In this document: one piece after another, positions 35,950 to 43,060 of the stretch
How positions within the stretch are numbered: the stretch's first letter is position 1
Layout: each line of letters starts with the position of its first letter
Assembly (NCBI RefSeq): GCF_001613045.1
Contig: NZ_BDBP01000021.1
Span: 49,678 to 113,677 of the forward strand
DNA: 64,000 nucleotides
Reading direction: 5' to 3'
Source of the DNA: Nocardia lijiangensis NBRC 108240
GTDB lineage: Bacteria; Actinomycetota; Actinomycetes; Mycobacteriales; Mycobacteriaceae
Program-made: the position numbers and the translations under genes
The notes under the pieces: generated by a model
Databases searched by the model: none
Seen by the model: the letters and a program-made list of their open reading frames with translations, nothing else
What the model was told of the DNA's origin: nothing

Positions 35950-37389
35950 ATGGAGTGGTTCACGGCTCCCGAATACTCGCAGGCCAGGCTGCTGTTCCAG
36001 CGTGGCCTGGCGGTCGTGTACCTGCTCGCCTTTCTCGGGGCGGCTTTGCAATTCCGCGCACTGATCGGCGAGCACGGCATGCTGCCGGCGCCGCGGTTTC
36101 TCCGGTACGTTTCGCCGCGACGTTCTCCGAGCCTGTTCCACCTGCACTATTCGGACCGGTTCTTCGCCGGTGTCGCGTGGGCGGGGGTGCTGCTCGCCGC
36201 CGCGCTGGTCGCGGGGCTGGGTGATCTGGTGCCGCTGTGGGCGGCCATGGTGCTGTGGGCGGCGCTGTGGGGGCTGTATCTCTCGATCGTCAACATCGGT
36301 CAGGCGTGGTATTCGTTCGGCTGGGAGTCGCTGCTGCTGGAGACTGGTTTCCTTGCGATCTTCCTCGGCAACGACACCGTGGCGCCGCCGCTGCTCGTGC
36401 TGCTGCTCGCCCGCTGGCTGGTGTTCCGCGTGGAGTTCGGCGCCGGGCTGATCAAGATGCGGGGCGACCCGTGCTGGCGCGACCTGACCTGCCTGTACTA
36501 CCACCACGAGACCCAACCGATGCCCGGCCCGCTCAGCTGGTTCTTCCACCACCTGCCGCGGCCGCTGCATCGGATGGAGGTGGCGGCCAATCACGTCGCC
36601 CAGCTCGTGGTGCCGTTCGGGTTGTTCGCGCCGCAACCGGTGGCGAGCATCGCCGCGGGGCTGATCATCGTGACCCAGCTGTGGCTGGTGCTCTCCGGCA
36701 ACTTCGCTTGGCTGAACTGGCTGACGATCCTGCTCGCGGTCACGGCGTTGGACGCGTGGGTCTTCGGCCCGCTGCCCATCCCCGAGGCGCGGGCGCTACC
36801 CGATCCGCCGTTGTGGTTCGTCGGCGCGGTGCTCGTCCTGACCGTGGCAACCGTGGGTCTCAGCTACTGGCCGGTGCGCAACATGTGCTCCAAGAACCAG
36901 CGGATGAACACTTCCTTCAACCCGTACCACCTCGTCAACACCTACGGAGCCTTCGGAAGCATCGACCGGGTGCGCAACGAGGTGGTGATCGAAGGCACCG
37001 CCGACGCCCGGATCTCCGACGAAACCGTCTGGCGTGAATACGAATTCAAGGGCAAACCCGGTGACCCGCACCGCTGGCCCCGTCAGTTCGCGCCCTACCA
37101 CCTGCGACTGGACTGGCTGATGTGGTTCGCCGCCATCTCACCGCACTACGCGCGATCCTGGCTGCTCCCCTTCGTCGTCCGGCTGCTCCAGAACGACCCG
37201 GCCACCCTGCGCCTGCTGCGCCACTGCCCGTTCCCCGACGCCCCGCCCCGCTACATCCGCGCCCGCCTCTACGCATACCGCTACACCTCCCCACGCGAAC
37301 TCCGCCACGACCACACATGCTGGCACCGCGAACTCGTCGACGACTACCTCCCACCCCTCACCCTGCACCAAGCCCGCGGCTTCGCCTGA
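35950..37389 (+). CDS. Lipase maturation factor-like membrane protein
   Basis: A 479-residue polytopic membrane protein resembling the lipase maturation factor (LMF1-like) family. It starts MEWFTAPEYSQARLLFQRGL and has WYSFGWESLLLETGFLAIFL, FRVEFGAGLIKMRGDPCWRD with LTCLYYHHETQPMPGPLSWF, and MNTSFNPYHLVNTYGAFGSI near residue 320. The C-terminal soluble part includes VWREYEFKGKPGDP and PRQFAPYHLRLDWLMWFAA. Six or seven helices are predicted in the first 300 residues. ATG 35950 follows GAGGAGATGCGGGC; an upstream frame reaching 35548 runs through the repeats and is not credible. In bacteria the role is unknown. Its last 24 codons are copied downstream. Confidence 0.85.
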   Translation: MEWFTAPEYSQARLLFQRGLAVVYLLAFLGAALQFRALIGEHGMLPAPRFLRYVSPRRSPSLFHLHYSDRFFAGVAWAGVLLAAALVAGLGDLVPLWAAMVLWAALWGLYLSIVNIGQAWYSFGWESLLLETGFLAIFLGNDTVAPPLLVLLLARWLVFRVEFGAGLIKMRGDPCWRDLTCLYYHHETQPMPGPLSWFFHHLPRPLHRMEVAANHVAQLVVPFGLFAPQPVASIAAGLIIVTQLWLVLSGNFAWLNWLTILLAVTALDAWVFGPLPIPEARALPDPPLWFVGAVLVLTVATVGLSYWPVRNMCSKNQRMNTSFNPYHLVNTYGAFGSIDRVRNEVVIEGTADARISDETVWREYEFKGKPGDPHRWPRQFAPYHLRLDWLMWFAAISPHYARSWLLPFVVRLLQNDPATLRLLRHCPFPDAPPRYIRARLYAYRYTSPRELRHDHTCWHRELVDDYLPPLTLHQARGFA

Positions 37390-38075
37390 CCGGGTTCGGG
37401 GACGCGCTCGCGAGGCAGTGACGAACCCGCTGCGCAGGCCACCCGGTCGGCGTCGGCGAAATCGCTGCGCCAGGGCCCGCGAATCCCGCCGGACCCCACC
37501 TGCTGGCGCTGCGAACTCGTCGACGACTACCTCCCACCCTGCACCGAGCCCGCGGGATTCGCCTGACCGGCCTGGGGACGACTCGCTCACGAGTCAGTGA
37601 CGAATCCGCCGCGCAAGCCCGCCCGGTCGGCGGCGATGTCAGGTCGGTGTAGTTGTTGCGCCACGAGCGTGCACTCCGCACCAACACACCTGCTGGCGCC
37701 GCAAACCCCGCCGACGAATCCCTCCCACTCTCACCCCTGCACCAGCCCGCGGCTTCGCCTGACCGGCTTCGGGACGACTCGCTCACGAGACGGTGACGAA
37801 TCCCCCGGGCAAGCCCGCCCGGTCCGGCATCAACTTCAAGTCGGCGCAACCGCCAAGTCGGCGAAATCGCTGCGCAACGGCGCTCGACACGATCTGCTGG
37901 CGCTACGAACTCGTCGACGACTACCCCCTCACCCCTGCACCAAGCCCGCGGCTTCGCCTGACCGGCTTCGGGACGATGCGCTCGCGAGCCAGTTACGAAT
38001 CCGCCACGTAAGCCTGCTTAGTCGGCAGCAATGTCAGTCGGCGAAATCGCTGCGCAACGGCCGCTCGATCGCCGC
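37318..38075 (+). repeat. Four-copy tandem repeat that includes the 3' end of the preceding gene
   Basis: The final 72 coding bases (TGCTGG at 37318 to TGA at 37389) recur at 37501-37565, 37691-37762 and 37895-37961. Each copy carries TGCTGGCGC, GTCGACGAC or a variant, CCCGCGG and TTCGCCTGACCGG. The stops are 176, 197 and 199 bases apart. The linking segment also repeats: GGGACGACTCGCTCACGAG with a small hairpin, GTGACGAATCCGCC, GCAAGCCCGCCCGGTC and GTCGGCGAAATCGCTGCGC. The last linker ends near 38075. Only the first copy is in frame with the gene; the rest is non-coding as far as I can see. Confidence 0.85.
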
Positions 38076-38211
38076 GACATCGGCGATCCCACTCGCGTTT
38101 GCTGGGCGAGCGGTCGGCTGCTGAACCAAGGTGGCGGTCTTCGTTCCCGGCAGTGGCACTCGCCATGGGAAATGGAGGATGTCGTGGATGCACGACGAGA
38201 AGGAATCGGAG

Positions 38212-38284
38212 AGCGGATGACGGGATTCGAACCCGCGACCCTCACCTTGGCAAGGTGATGCGCTACCAGCTGCGCTACATCCGC
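38212..38284 (-). tRNA. tRNA-Gly (anticodon GCC)
   Basis: On the minus strand the acceptor stem GCGGATG pairs with CATCCGC. The D arm is GCGCAGCTGGTAGCGC, the anticodon stem TCACC/GGTGA encloses TTGCCAA with anticodon GCC, and the T arm reads CGGGTTCGAATCCCG. CCA is not encoded. The gene is single and lies about 135 bases beyond the end of the tandem repeats. No integrase or att-like duplicate of its 3' end was found nearby. Confidence 0.96.
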
Positions 38285-38389
38285 ATGCACCGCGTGGCGG
38301 CCCGAAGGCGCGTTGCCGTGCGATGGGCAACTTTAGTCGGCGGGTGCGGGTGATTCAAAATCGGCCGCAGCTCACCTAGGTTGGGCGAC

Positions 38390-38827
38390 ATGGGTGAGGT
38401 GGTGATCGAGGTCGCCGGGGAGGCGACGGAGCAACTGGCGGAAGCGGTTTCGTCGTTGAATCGGCAGCTGTCCAGCAGGCCGAGAGTGCTGAGCGTCGCC
38501 GAGCTGGCCAAGCTGATCGAGTCGGAGGCAACCCGGCTGTTGATCGCCTATCTGGACGGCGCCCCGGTCGGCATGCTCACGCTCGTCACCTATGCCATTC
38601 CGACCGGGGTGCGCGCCAGAATCGAGGACGTGGTGGTCGACGAGGTGGCCCGGGGTCGCGGCGTGGCGCTCGAGCTGACGAACGCCGCCGTGGAGCTGGC
38701 CCGCGCGGCAGGCGCCCGCACCGTGGACCTGACCTCGCGGCCCGAACGCGAGGCCGCCAACCGGCTGTACCGGCGGGCCGGGTTCGAGGTTCGCGAGTCG
38801 GTCACTTATCGGCGAACGCTCGACTGA
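38390..38827 (+). CDS. GNAT-family N-acetyltransferase
   Basis: A 145-residue acetyltransferase using acetyl-CoA. The conserved GNAT motif A is IEDVVVDEVARGRGVALELT (with the R-G-x-G loop), followed by motif B RPEREAANRLYRRAGFEVRE. The preceding strand is LLIAYLDGAPVGMLTLVTY. The ATG at 38390 lies exactly seven bases after TAGGTT, so the mRNA is probably leaderless. A broken second copy of the gene with the same promoter lies 240 bases downstream. The substrate is unknown. Confidence 0.88.
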   Translation: MGEVVIEVAGEATEQLAEAVSSLNRQLSSRPRVLSVAELAKLIESEATRLLIAYLDGAPVGMLTLVTYAIPTGVRARIEDVVVDEVARGRGVALELTNAAVELARAAGARTVDLTSRPEREAANRLYRRAGFEVRESVTYRRTLD

Positions 38828-39062
38828 TCAGACCTGTTTTCGACACCGTCGGGCCGCGCTGCGGTGGACGAGCGCTGTTAGACGGAGCCCGATATCGTGT
38901 GCGCCCGGTCGCTTCCGCCTAGCCGACTCCAACGGCCCGCCGCCCGGGCCTCGACCGCGACGCCGGCCCGGGCTCTCGGCCATCCGGAACGCGGCACTCA
39001 CCGAACTAGCTCCACAAACAGCCCGCCCCGGGCCTCGGCCGCGGCTCACCTAGGTTGGCGGC

Positions 39063-39199
39063 ATGAGTGAGGTGATCGAGGTCGCCCCCGCACAGTCGAC
39101 CTGACCTTGCGCCCTGAGCGCGAGGCGGCCAACCGGCTGTTCCGCCGCGCCGGGTTCGAAGTCCGCGTCTCGGTCACCGATCGACGGACCGTCACGTGA
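39063..39199 (+). pseudogene. Collapsed duplicate of the GNAT gene
   Basis: The promoter and first codons (CTCACCTAGGTTGG, then ATGAGTGAGGTGATCGAGG) match the intact gene at 38370-38420. The frame then jumps to the 3' end: CCGCACAGTCGACCTGACC onward reads RPEREAANRLFRRAGFEVRV in another frame and ends at the TGA 39197-39199. About 300 central bases are lost and the two parts are out of frame by two bases, so no enzyme can be made. A clean example of tandem duplication followed by internal deletion. Confidence 0.8.
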
Positions 39200-39225
39200 A
39201 GCGACCGAAGAGTGCGCACACGCTT

Positions 39226-39265
39226 TTGACGCCTCGCACAGGCTGCAACCACTGCGAGGCGTCAA
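39226..39265. terminator. Terminator hairpin (class A element) after the NmrA-type gene
   Basis: TTGACGCCTCGCA (39226-39238) and TGCGAGGCGTCAA (39253-39265) are perfect 13-base arms. It lies ten bases after the stop of the minus-strand gene and after the pseudogene on the other strand, so it can end transcription from both sides. It belongs to the CTCGCAG/CTGCGAG family of hairpins seen elsewhere in the window. Confidence 0.78.
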
Positions 39266-39274
39266 GACCAGCTG

Positions 39275-40141
39275 TTAGGACCGGGCCGGTACCGGGCGGA
39301 ATACGTGGGCGTGGTCTGCGGCCCAATCGGCGTACGTGCGGGGCGGGCGGCCGAGCACCGTGCGCACAGCGTCGGTGCGCACGGCATTGCCACCCGCGCG
39401 CACATAGGCCTGGCCGGCGAGCGCGCCGTCGACGTACTCGGCAGACATGCCCGCGGCCAGCATGTGCTGCCGTGCCAGATCCTCCGGGATGTCGGCGACC
39501 TCGATCGGGTGGCCGAGGACCGCGGCGAGCACGGCGGCTTGGTCGGCGGTGGTGAGGAGTTCGGGGCCGGTGAGGGTGTAGGTGTGGCCTGCGTGGGCGG
39601 TGGAGAGGAGGGCTTCGACCGCGACCGCGGCGACGTCGCGTGGGTCGATGACGCCCTGGGCGCCCTCGCCGGTGAGGTTGGGCACGGGCTGACCGGCGCG
39701 GATGGGGTCGGCCCAGATCAGGGTGTTGGAGGCGAAGCTGCTCGGGCGCAGGATGGTCCATTCGAGTCCGCTCTCTCGGGCGGCCTGTTCGCCGGGCAGG
39801 TGCCAGGTGCCGACGCGGCCGAGATCCGGCTCACCGGTGCCGATGGCCGAGAGCTTTACGATGCGCCGTACGCCCGCCGCGCGGGCCGTGGCGATGAGGG
39901 CGCGATCGGTGTCGGCGTCGTCGGGGCCCAGTACGCCGACCAGGAACACGGCTTCGGCGCCCGTCATCGCCGCCGCCATCGACTCGGCGTCGCCGTAGTC
40001 GCCGCGCACCACGTCGACGCCCTCGAAAGCCTGTGCACGGGCCGGGTCACGCGTCACCGCACGGACCGGCACCTCGCGCGAGGCCAGCTGCCGGACGATC
40101 TCACTGCCGATGGTGCCCGTGGCACCGGTGATCAGAATCAT
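39275..40141 (-). CDS. NmrA/NAD(P)H-binding family reductase
   Basis: A 288-residue atypical short-chain dehydrogenase. The NAD(P) loop is MILITGATGTIGSEIVRQL at the very start (GATGTIG). RAVTRDPARA follows the second strand, as in NmrA-like proteins that bind NADP. Further marks are VKLSAIGTGEP, WTILRPSSFASNTL and GVIDPRDVAAVAVEAL. Start ATG 40141 is set directly at the Rossmann fold; the frame stays open to 40441 through the divergent regulator. Family members act as quinone reductases or redox sensors. It is divergent from an AraC-type gene, which may control it. Confidence 0.87.
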   Translation of the reverse strand: MILITGATGTIGSEIVRQLASREVPVRAVTRDPARAQAFEGVDVVRGDYGDAESMAAAMTGAEAVFLVGVLGPDDADTDRALIATARAAGVRRIVKLSAIGTGEPDLGRVGTWHLPGEQAARESGLEWTILRPSSFASNTLIWADPIRAGQPVPNLTGEGAQGVIDPRDVAAVAVEALLSTAHAGHTYTLTGPELLTTADQAAVLAAVLGHPIEVADIPEDLARQHMLAAGMSAEYVDGALAGQAYVRAGGNAVRTDAVRTVLGRPPRTYADWAADHAHVFRPVPARS

Positions 40142-40226
40142 GGCTAAGACGGTGCCGTGTCCCGGCCACCGCTTATAGGAAGTTTCGGCACAACCGGCGG
40201 GCGCGAAAGTGCCTAGAGTCGATGGG

Positions 40227-41027
40227 GTGCAGACCACGTCCGTCCGAACCGCCGAGCGCCTCGAATCCACCGAACACGCACCGGAATCGCTGCGCCCGTG
40301 GCTCACCGAACTCGGCCGGATTCCCTTGGTGCGGGACCTGTCCGAGCCCTTCGCGCACATCCCGCACACCGCGACCACGATCGTGCTGCGCACGGAGGAA
40401 TCCGGACGGCGCGAGGCGCTGGTGCTCGGCCCGCGCACCAAGGCGACCTACTCGGCGGCGAAGACTCCCGCGAGTTGCGTCCGGCTGCGCCTGGCTCCCG
40501 GCGCGGCCCACCCGATGCTCGGCGTCGCCGCGAGCGAACTCACCGATCGGGCCGTGCGGCTCGCCGACCTGCCCGGTCCCGCAGCCGGTCTCGCCGACGC
40601 GCTCGCCGACCTGCCCCACGACGACATCCTCGCCTTCCTGGAAGACGAACTACCGCAGCGCCTTTCCGAAGACCCCACGCAACGCGCCCACCGCGGCCTG
40701 CTGGCCAAGGCCGCCACCGCCCTCGCCGAACCGGCCGGACGACCGATCCCGGCGCTCGCCGCCGATCTCGCGGTCAGCGAGCGCCAGTTGCGCAACCTGT
40801 TCAGTGCCGGAATCGGCCTGTCGCCCAAGCATTTCGCCCGCATCGGCCGGGTACGCCAGATCCTCGCCTACACCGGTAACACCCCGTGGGCGCGGATCGC
40901 GGCCGACAACGGCTACTACGACCAGTCCCACCTGACCGCCGATTTCCGCACCCTCATGGGCGTGCCACCGGGCAAGTTCTTCCGCGGCCACCTTCCCGCC
41001 GCTAGCCCGTGCCAGATGACGACCTGA
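40227..41027 (+). CDS. AraC-family transcriptional regulator
   Basis: A 266-residue regulator with an N-terminal sensing domain (about 1-150) and a C-terminal double helix-turn-helix: AADLAVSERQLRNLFSAGIG, then HFARIGRVRQILAYTGNTPW and IAADNGYYDQSHLTADFRTL with MGVPPGKF. The GTG at 40227 is used because TAGAGT lies exactly seven bases upstream, which indicates a leaderless mRNA. The frame is open to 40209. Divergent from the NmrA-type gene with 85 bases between starts, which is a common arrangement for a regulator and its target. Confidence 0.9.
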   Translation: MQTTSVRTAERLESTEHAPESLRPWLTELGRIPLVRDLSEPFAHIPHTATTIVLRTEESGRREALVLGPRTKATYSAAKTPASCVRLRLAPGAAHPMLGVAASELTDRAVRLADLPGPAAGLADALADLPHDDILAFLEDELPQRLSEDPTQRAHRGLLAKAATALAEPAGRPIPALAADLAVSERQLRNLFSAGIGLSPKHFARIGRVRQILAYTGNTPWARIAADNGYYDQSHLTADFRTLMGVPPGKFFRGHLPAASPCQMTT

Positions 41028-41073
41028 CCATGGCGCACAGCCGGTCACGCGAAATCACCCGACCTGCCGAGGA

Positions 41074-41823
41074 TCAGTCGGCGCGACTCTCCCTGCGGGC
41101 CGCCTTCTCCGCCGCTTCGGCGGCGTCCATGGCGTCGGCCTGTTCGAGAGTCGGTGCGCTGCCGCCGAGCCGGGCGGGCACCCAGTAGGCGCCGGGCTCG
41201 TGTGCGTAGCCGTCCTGCGCCTCCAGCAGCATCCGCTGCATGGTGGCGCGCAGCTCGGCGGTGAGGTCGGCGGCGGGTTCGTAGGGCTCGATCGGCTTGC
41301 CGACCACGATGGAGATCGGAGTGTTGGTGCGGCCCAATCGCTTCGGGAAGCCCTTGGTCCACACCCGCTGCGCGCCCCAGACGACGATCGGGATGACCGG
41401 CACGCCCGCCTCGATGGCCATCCGCGCGGCTCCGGACTTGAACTCCTTGATCTCGAAGCTGCGGCTGATGGTGGCCTCCGGGTACACGCCGACCAGTTCC
41501 CCGCGTCGCAGGTATTCCACCGCGGCCTTGTAGGAATCGGCACCCGCAGCACGGTCCACCGGAATATGCTTGAGCGCCCGCATGATCGGACCGGAGATGT
41601 TGTTGTCGAAGACTTCCTTCTTCGCCATGAACCGGATGTAGCGCTTGGGAGTGCGCACCGGCAGACCGGCGTAGGTGAAGTCCATGTAGCCGGTGTGATT
41701 GACCGCGAGCACGGCACCACCGGTCGCGGGTATATGTTCATCGCCCTTGACGATGAACTTCAGACCTTGCACGAAGAAGACGGTTCGGGCCAGCCCGATG
41801 ATCGTCCGGTAGACGGGTTCCAC
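41074..41823 (-). CDS. 1-acylglycerol-3-phosphate O-acyltransferase family protein
   Basis: A 249-residue PlsC-type acyltransferase. Motif I is NHTGYMDFTYAG (NHTGYMD in place of NHxSxxD), motif II region GPIMRALKHIPVDRAAG, motif III GVYPEATISRSFEIKEFKSG (EATIS for EGTRS-like) and motif IV VPVIPIVVWGAQRVW. It resembles the mycobacterial Rv3814c-Rv3816c group (about 250-260 residues). GTG at 41823 gives VEPVYRTIIGLARTVF, which fits that length; the frame stays open to 42279 across the divergent gene. The role is probably phospholipid or envelope-lipid acylation. Confidence 0.88.
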   Translation of the reverse strand: MEPVYRTIIGLARTVFFVQGLKFIVKGDEHIPATGGAVLAVNHTGYMDFTYAGLPVRTPKRYIRFMAKKEVFDNNISGPIMRALKHIPVDRAAGADSYKAAVEYLRRGELVGVYPEATISRSFEIKEFKSGAARMAIEAGVPVIPIVVWGAQRVWTKGFPKRLGRTNTPISIVVGKPIEPYEPAADLTAELRATMQRMLLEAQDGYAHEPGAYWVPARLGGSAPTLEQADAMDAAEAAEKAARRESRAD

Positions 41824-41922
41824 AATTCCGCTAGCGTAGTCGCAGACTTTCCCATCCGGCAGTGGCGAAACGCCCACCGGGTCGGGATCCGCCCCGATCG
41901 GCTCAGAAAGAGGATCGTCGAA

Positions 41923-42882
41923 GTGGAACGCGCCCGACCGCTGCCGTATAGCGACCGGACCATCAGGAACGCAGGCCACCCGGCAACATCGAGCAAAAGT
42001 TCTTCGGCGCCGCCCGACCCGGCCACGCGACGTGGCTACCGCGGGGCGCTGATCGGCATGGCGCTCGGCGGCGCGCTCCTGCTCACCGGCTGCGACTCGG
42101 TTTCGGGGATCCCCGGCGACGACCCCGCGCCGGTCAAGGCGGCGACGACCCCCTCGGCCGCCGTCCCCTCCGCGGTTCCCACGACCGCGGCCACCAGCAC
42201 GCTCGCCGCACCGCCCGCCGACGCGCCCGAGGTCGGCGCGGTGCCCGGCGTGCCGGATGCCGCGACCGCGCTGCGGCACTGGGCCGCCGACCTGGAGTCG
42301 GATACCATCGCCGAACTACAGGACAAGTGCTGGACCATGGCTCCGGGCAACGTCGCCGACATGTACGAGGACAAGCAGACCGTCCTCGCCACCCTCGCCC
42401 AGCCCGGCTCCGCCACGGCGAGCACTGTCACCTGGAAGAGCCGCAGCGCGACCGTCACCGTGGAGCGCGACGCGATCGCGACCGGTTACGCCTGTCCGCG
42501 GGTGTTCCCGGCAGGCACGGAGATCGGCTACAACGACGCCGATGCCCGCCACACCGTGCGCCGCTACCTGGCCCGCTTCGTCGGCGAACCGCTCGACCCC
42601 GCCGACAAGGAAGGCGACTACCCGCTGATCTGCAAGGCGAGCCCGGCCGAGTGGGACCCGAATGGCACCGGAAGCGCGACGCCGCCGCCGCTGGCGAACA
42701 ACCCGGGCAAGCTCACCGGCGCGACCGATTTCGCAGGTCAGCAGATCAGCTCCGAAAGCATCGGTTCCGGCTACATCACCGTGGAGGTGCCGGTCACCAA
42801 CTCCTCCGGCGTCACCCAGGTCCGCACGTTCACGCTGACCGAGGGCGACGAGGGGTACTGCATCGGCGACGTCTCGCCGTAG
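41923..42882 (+). CDS. Lipoprotein of unknown function
   Basis: A 319-residue predicted lipoprotein. The GTG at 41923 gives a long basic N-region (with TRRGYRG) before the hydrophobic core ALIGMALGGALLL and lipobox LTGC; starting at ATG 42058 would leave only nine residues before the Cys, too short for a signal. A Ser/Thr/Ala/Pro-rich linker follows, then a folded part with AATALRHWAADLESDTIAEL, CWTMAPGN, ACPRVFPAGTEIGYND and a last CIGDVSP. Three further cysteines may form disulfides. The family is unnamed to me; the fold may resemble NTF2-like lipoproteins, which is a guess. Confidence 0.75.
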   Translation: MERARPLPYSDRTIRNAGHPATSSKSSSAPPDPATRRGYRGALIGMALGGALLLTGCDSVSGIPGDDPAPVKAATTPSAAVPSAVPTTAATSTLAAPPADAPEVGAVPGVPDAATALRHWAADLESDTIAELQDKCWTMAPGNVADMYEDKQTVLATLAQPGSATASTVTWKSRSATVTVERDAIATGYACPRVFPAGTEIGYNDADARHTVRRYLARFVGEPLDPADKEGDYPLICKASPAEWDPNGTGSATPPPLANNPGKLTGATDFAGQQISSESIGSGYITVEVPVTNSSGVTQVRTFTLTEGDEGYCIGDVSP

Positions 42883-42979
42883 CCGGGCACCGTGAGCATC
42901 GTCATGTGAACGCAGCTACTAACCTGGGTGCCTGATAACGCCCATCTGGCGCGCGGAGCGCAGCCCGGAGGTACGCCCG

Positions 42980-43048
42980 ATGGTGCCGCCGGACGAAGTT
43001 CGTCGATCGCTCAGCGCACCGCCGGAGCGCAGGCGGAGGTACGCGTAG
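42980..43048 (+). CDS. Possible 22-residue leader peptide before the MBL-Rieske gene
   Basis: GGAGG stands eight bases before an ATG that opens MVPPDEVRRSLSAPPERRRR followed by YA and TAG. The stop lies 12 bases before the GTG of the next gene and overlaps its AGGAGGAAC ribosome site, so translation of the two would be coupled. The four final arginines use CGC AGG CGG AGG, and AGG is rare in such genomes. The surrounding words GGAGCGCAG and CGGAGGTACGC occur twice (42955-42976 and 43024-43044). Confidence 0.4.
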   Translation: MVPPDEVRRSLSAPPERRRRYA

Positions 43049-43060
43049 GAGGAACAGCTC

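Noticed and set aside
37418..38124. Chain of short frames starting MTNPP or MTNPL
   Set aside because: They arise because each repeat copy has GTGACGAATCC overlapping a stop; sequences are Arg/Pro rich, not conserved between copies, and lack ribosome sites.
38212..38284. tRNA-Gly as integration site of a mobile element
   Set aside because: No integrase, no duplicated tRNA 3' end and no abrupt end of an island were found on either side.
38018..38290. Minus-strand frame reading VAQLVAHHLAKVRVAGSNPV
   Set aside because: This is the well-known false protein read through a tRNA gene in another frame; the region is tRNA-Gly.
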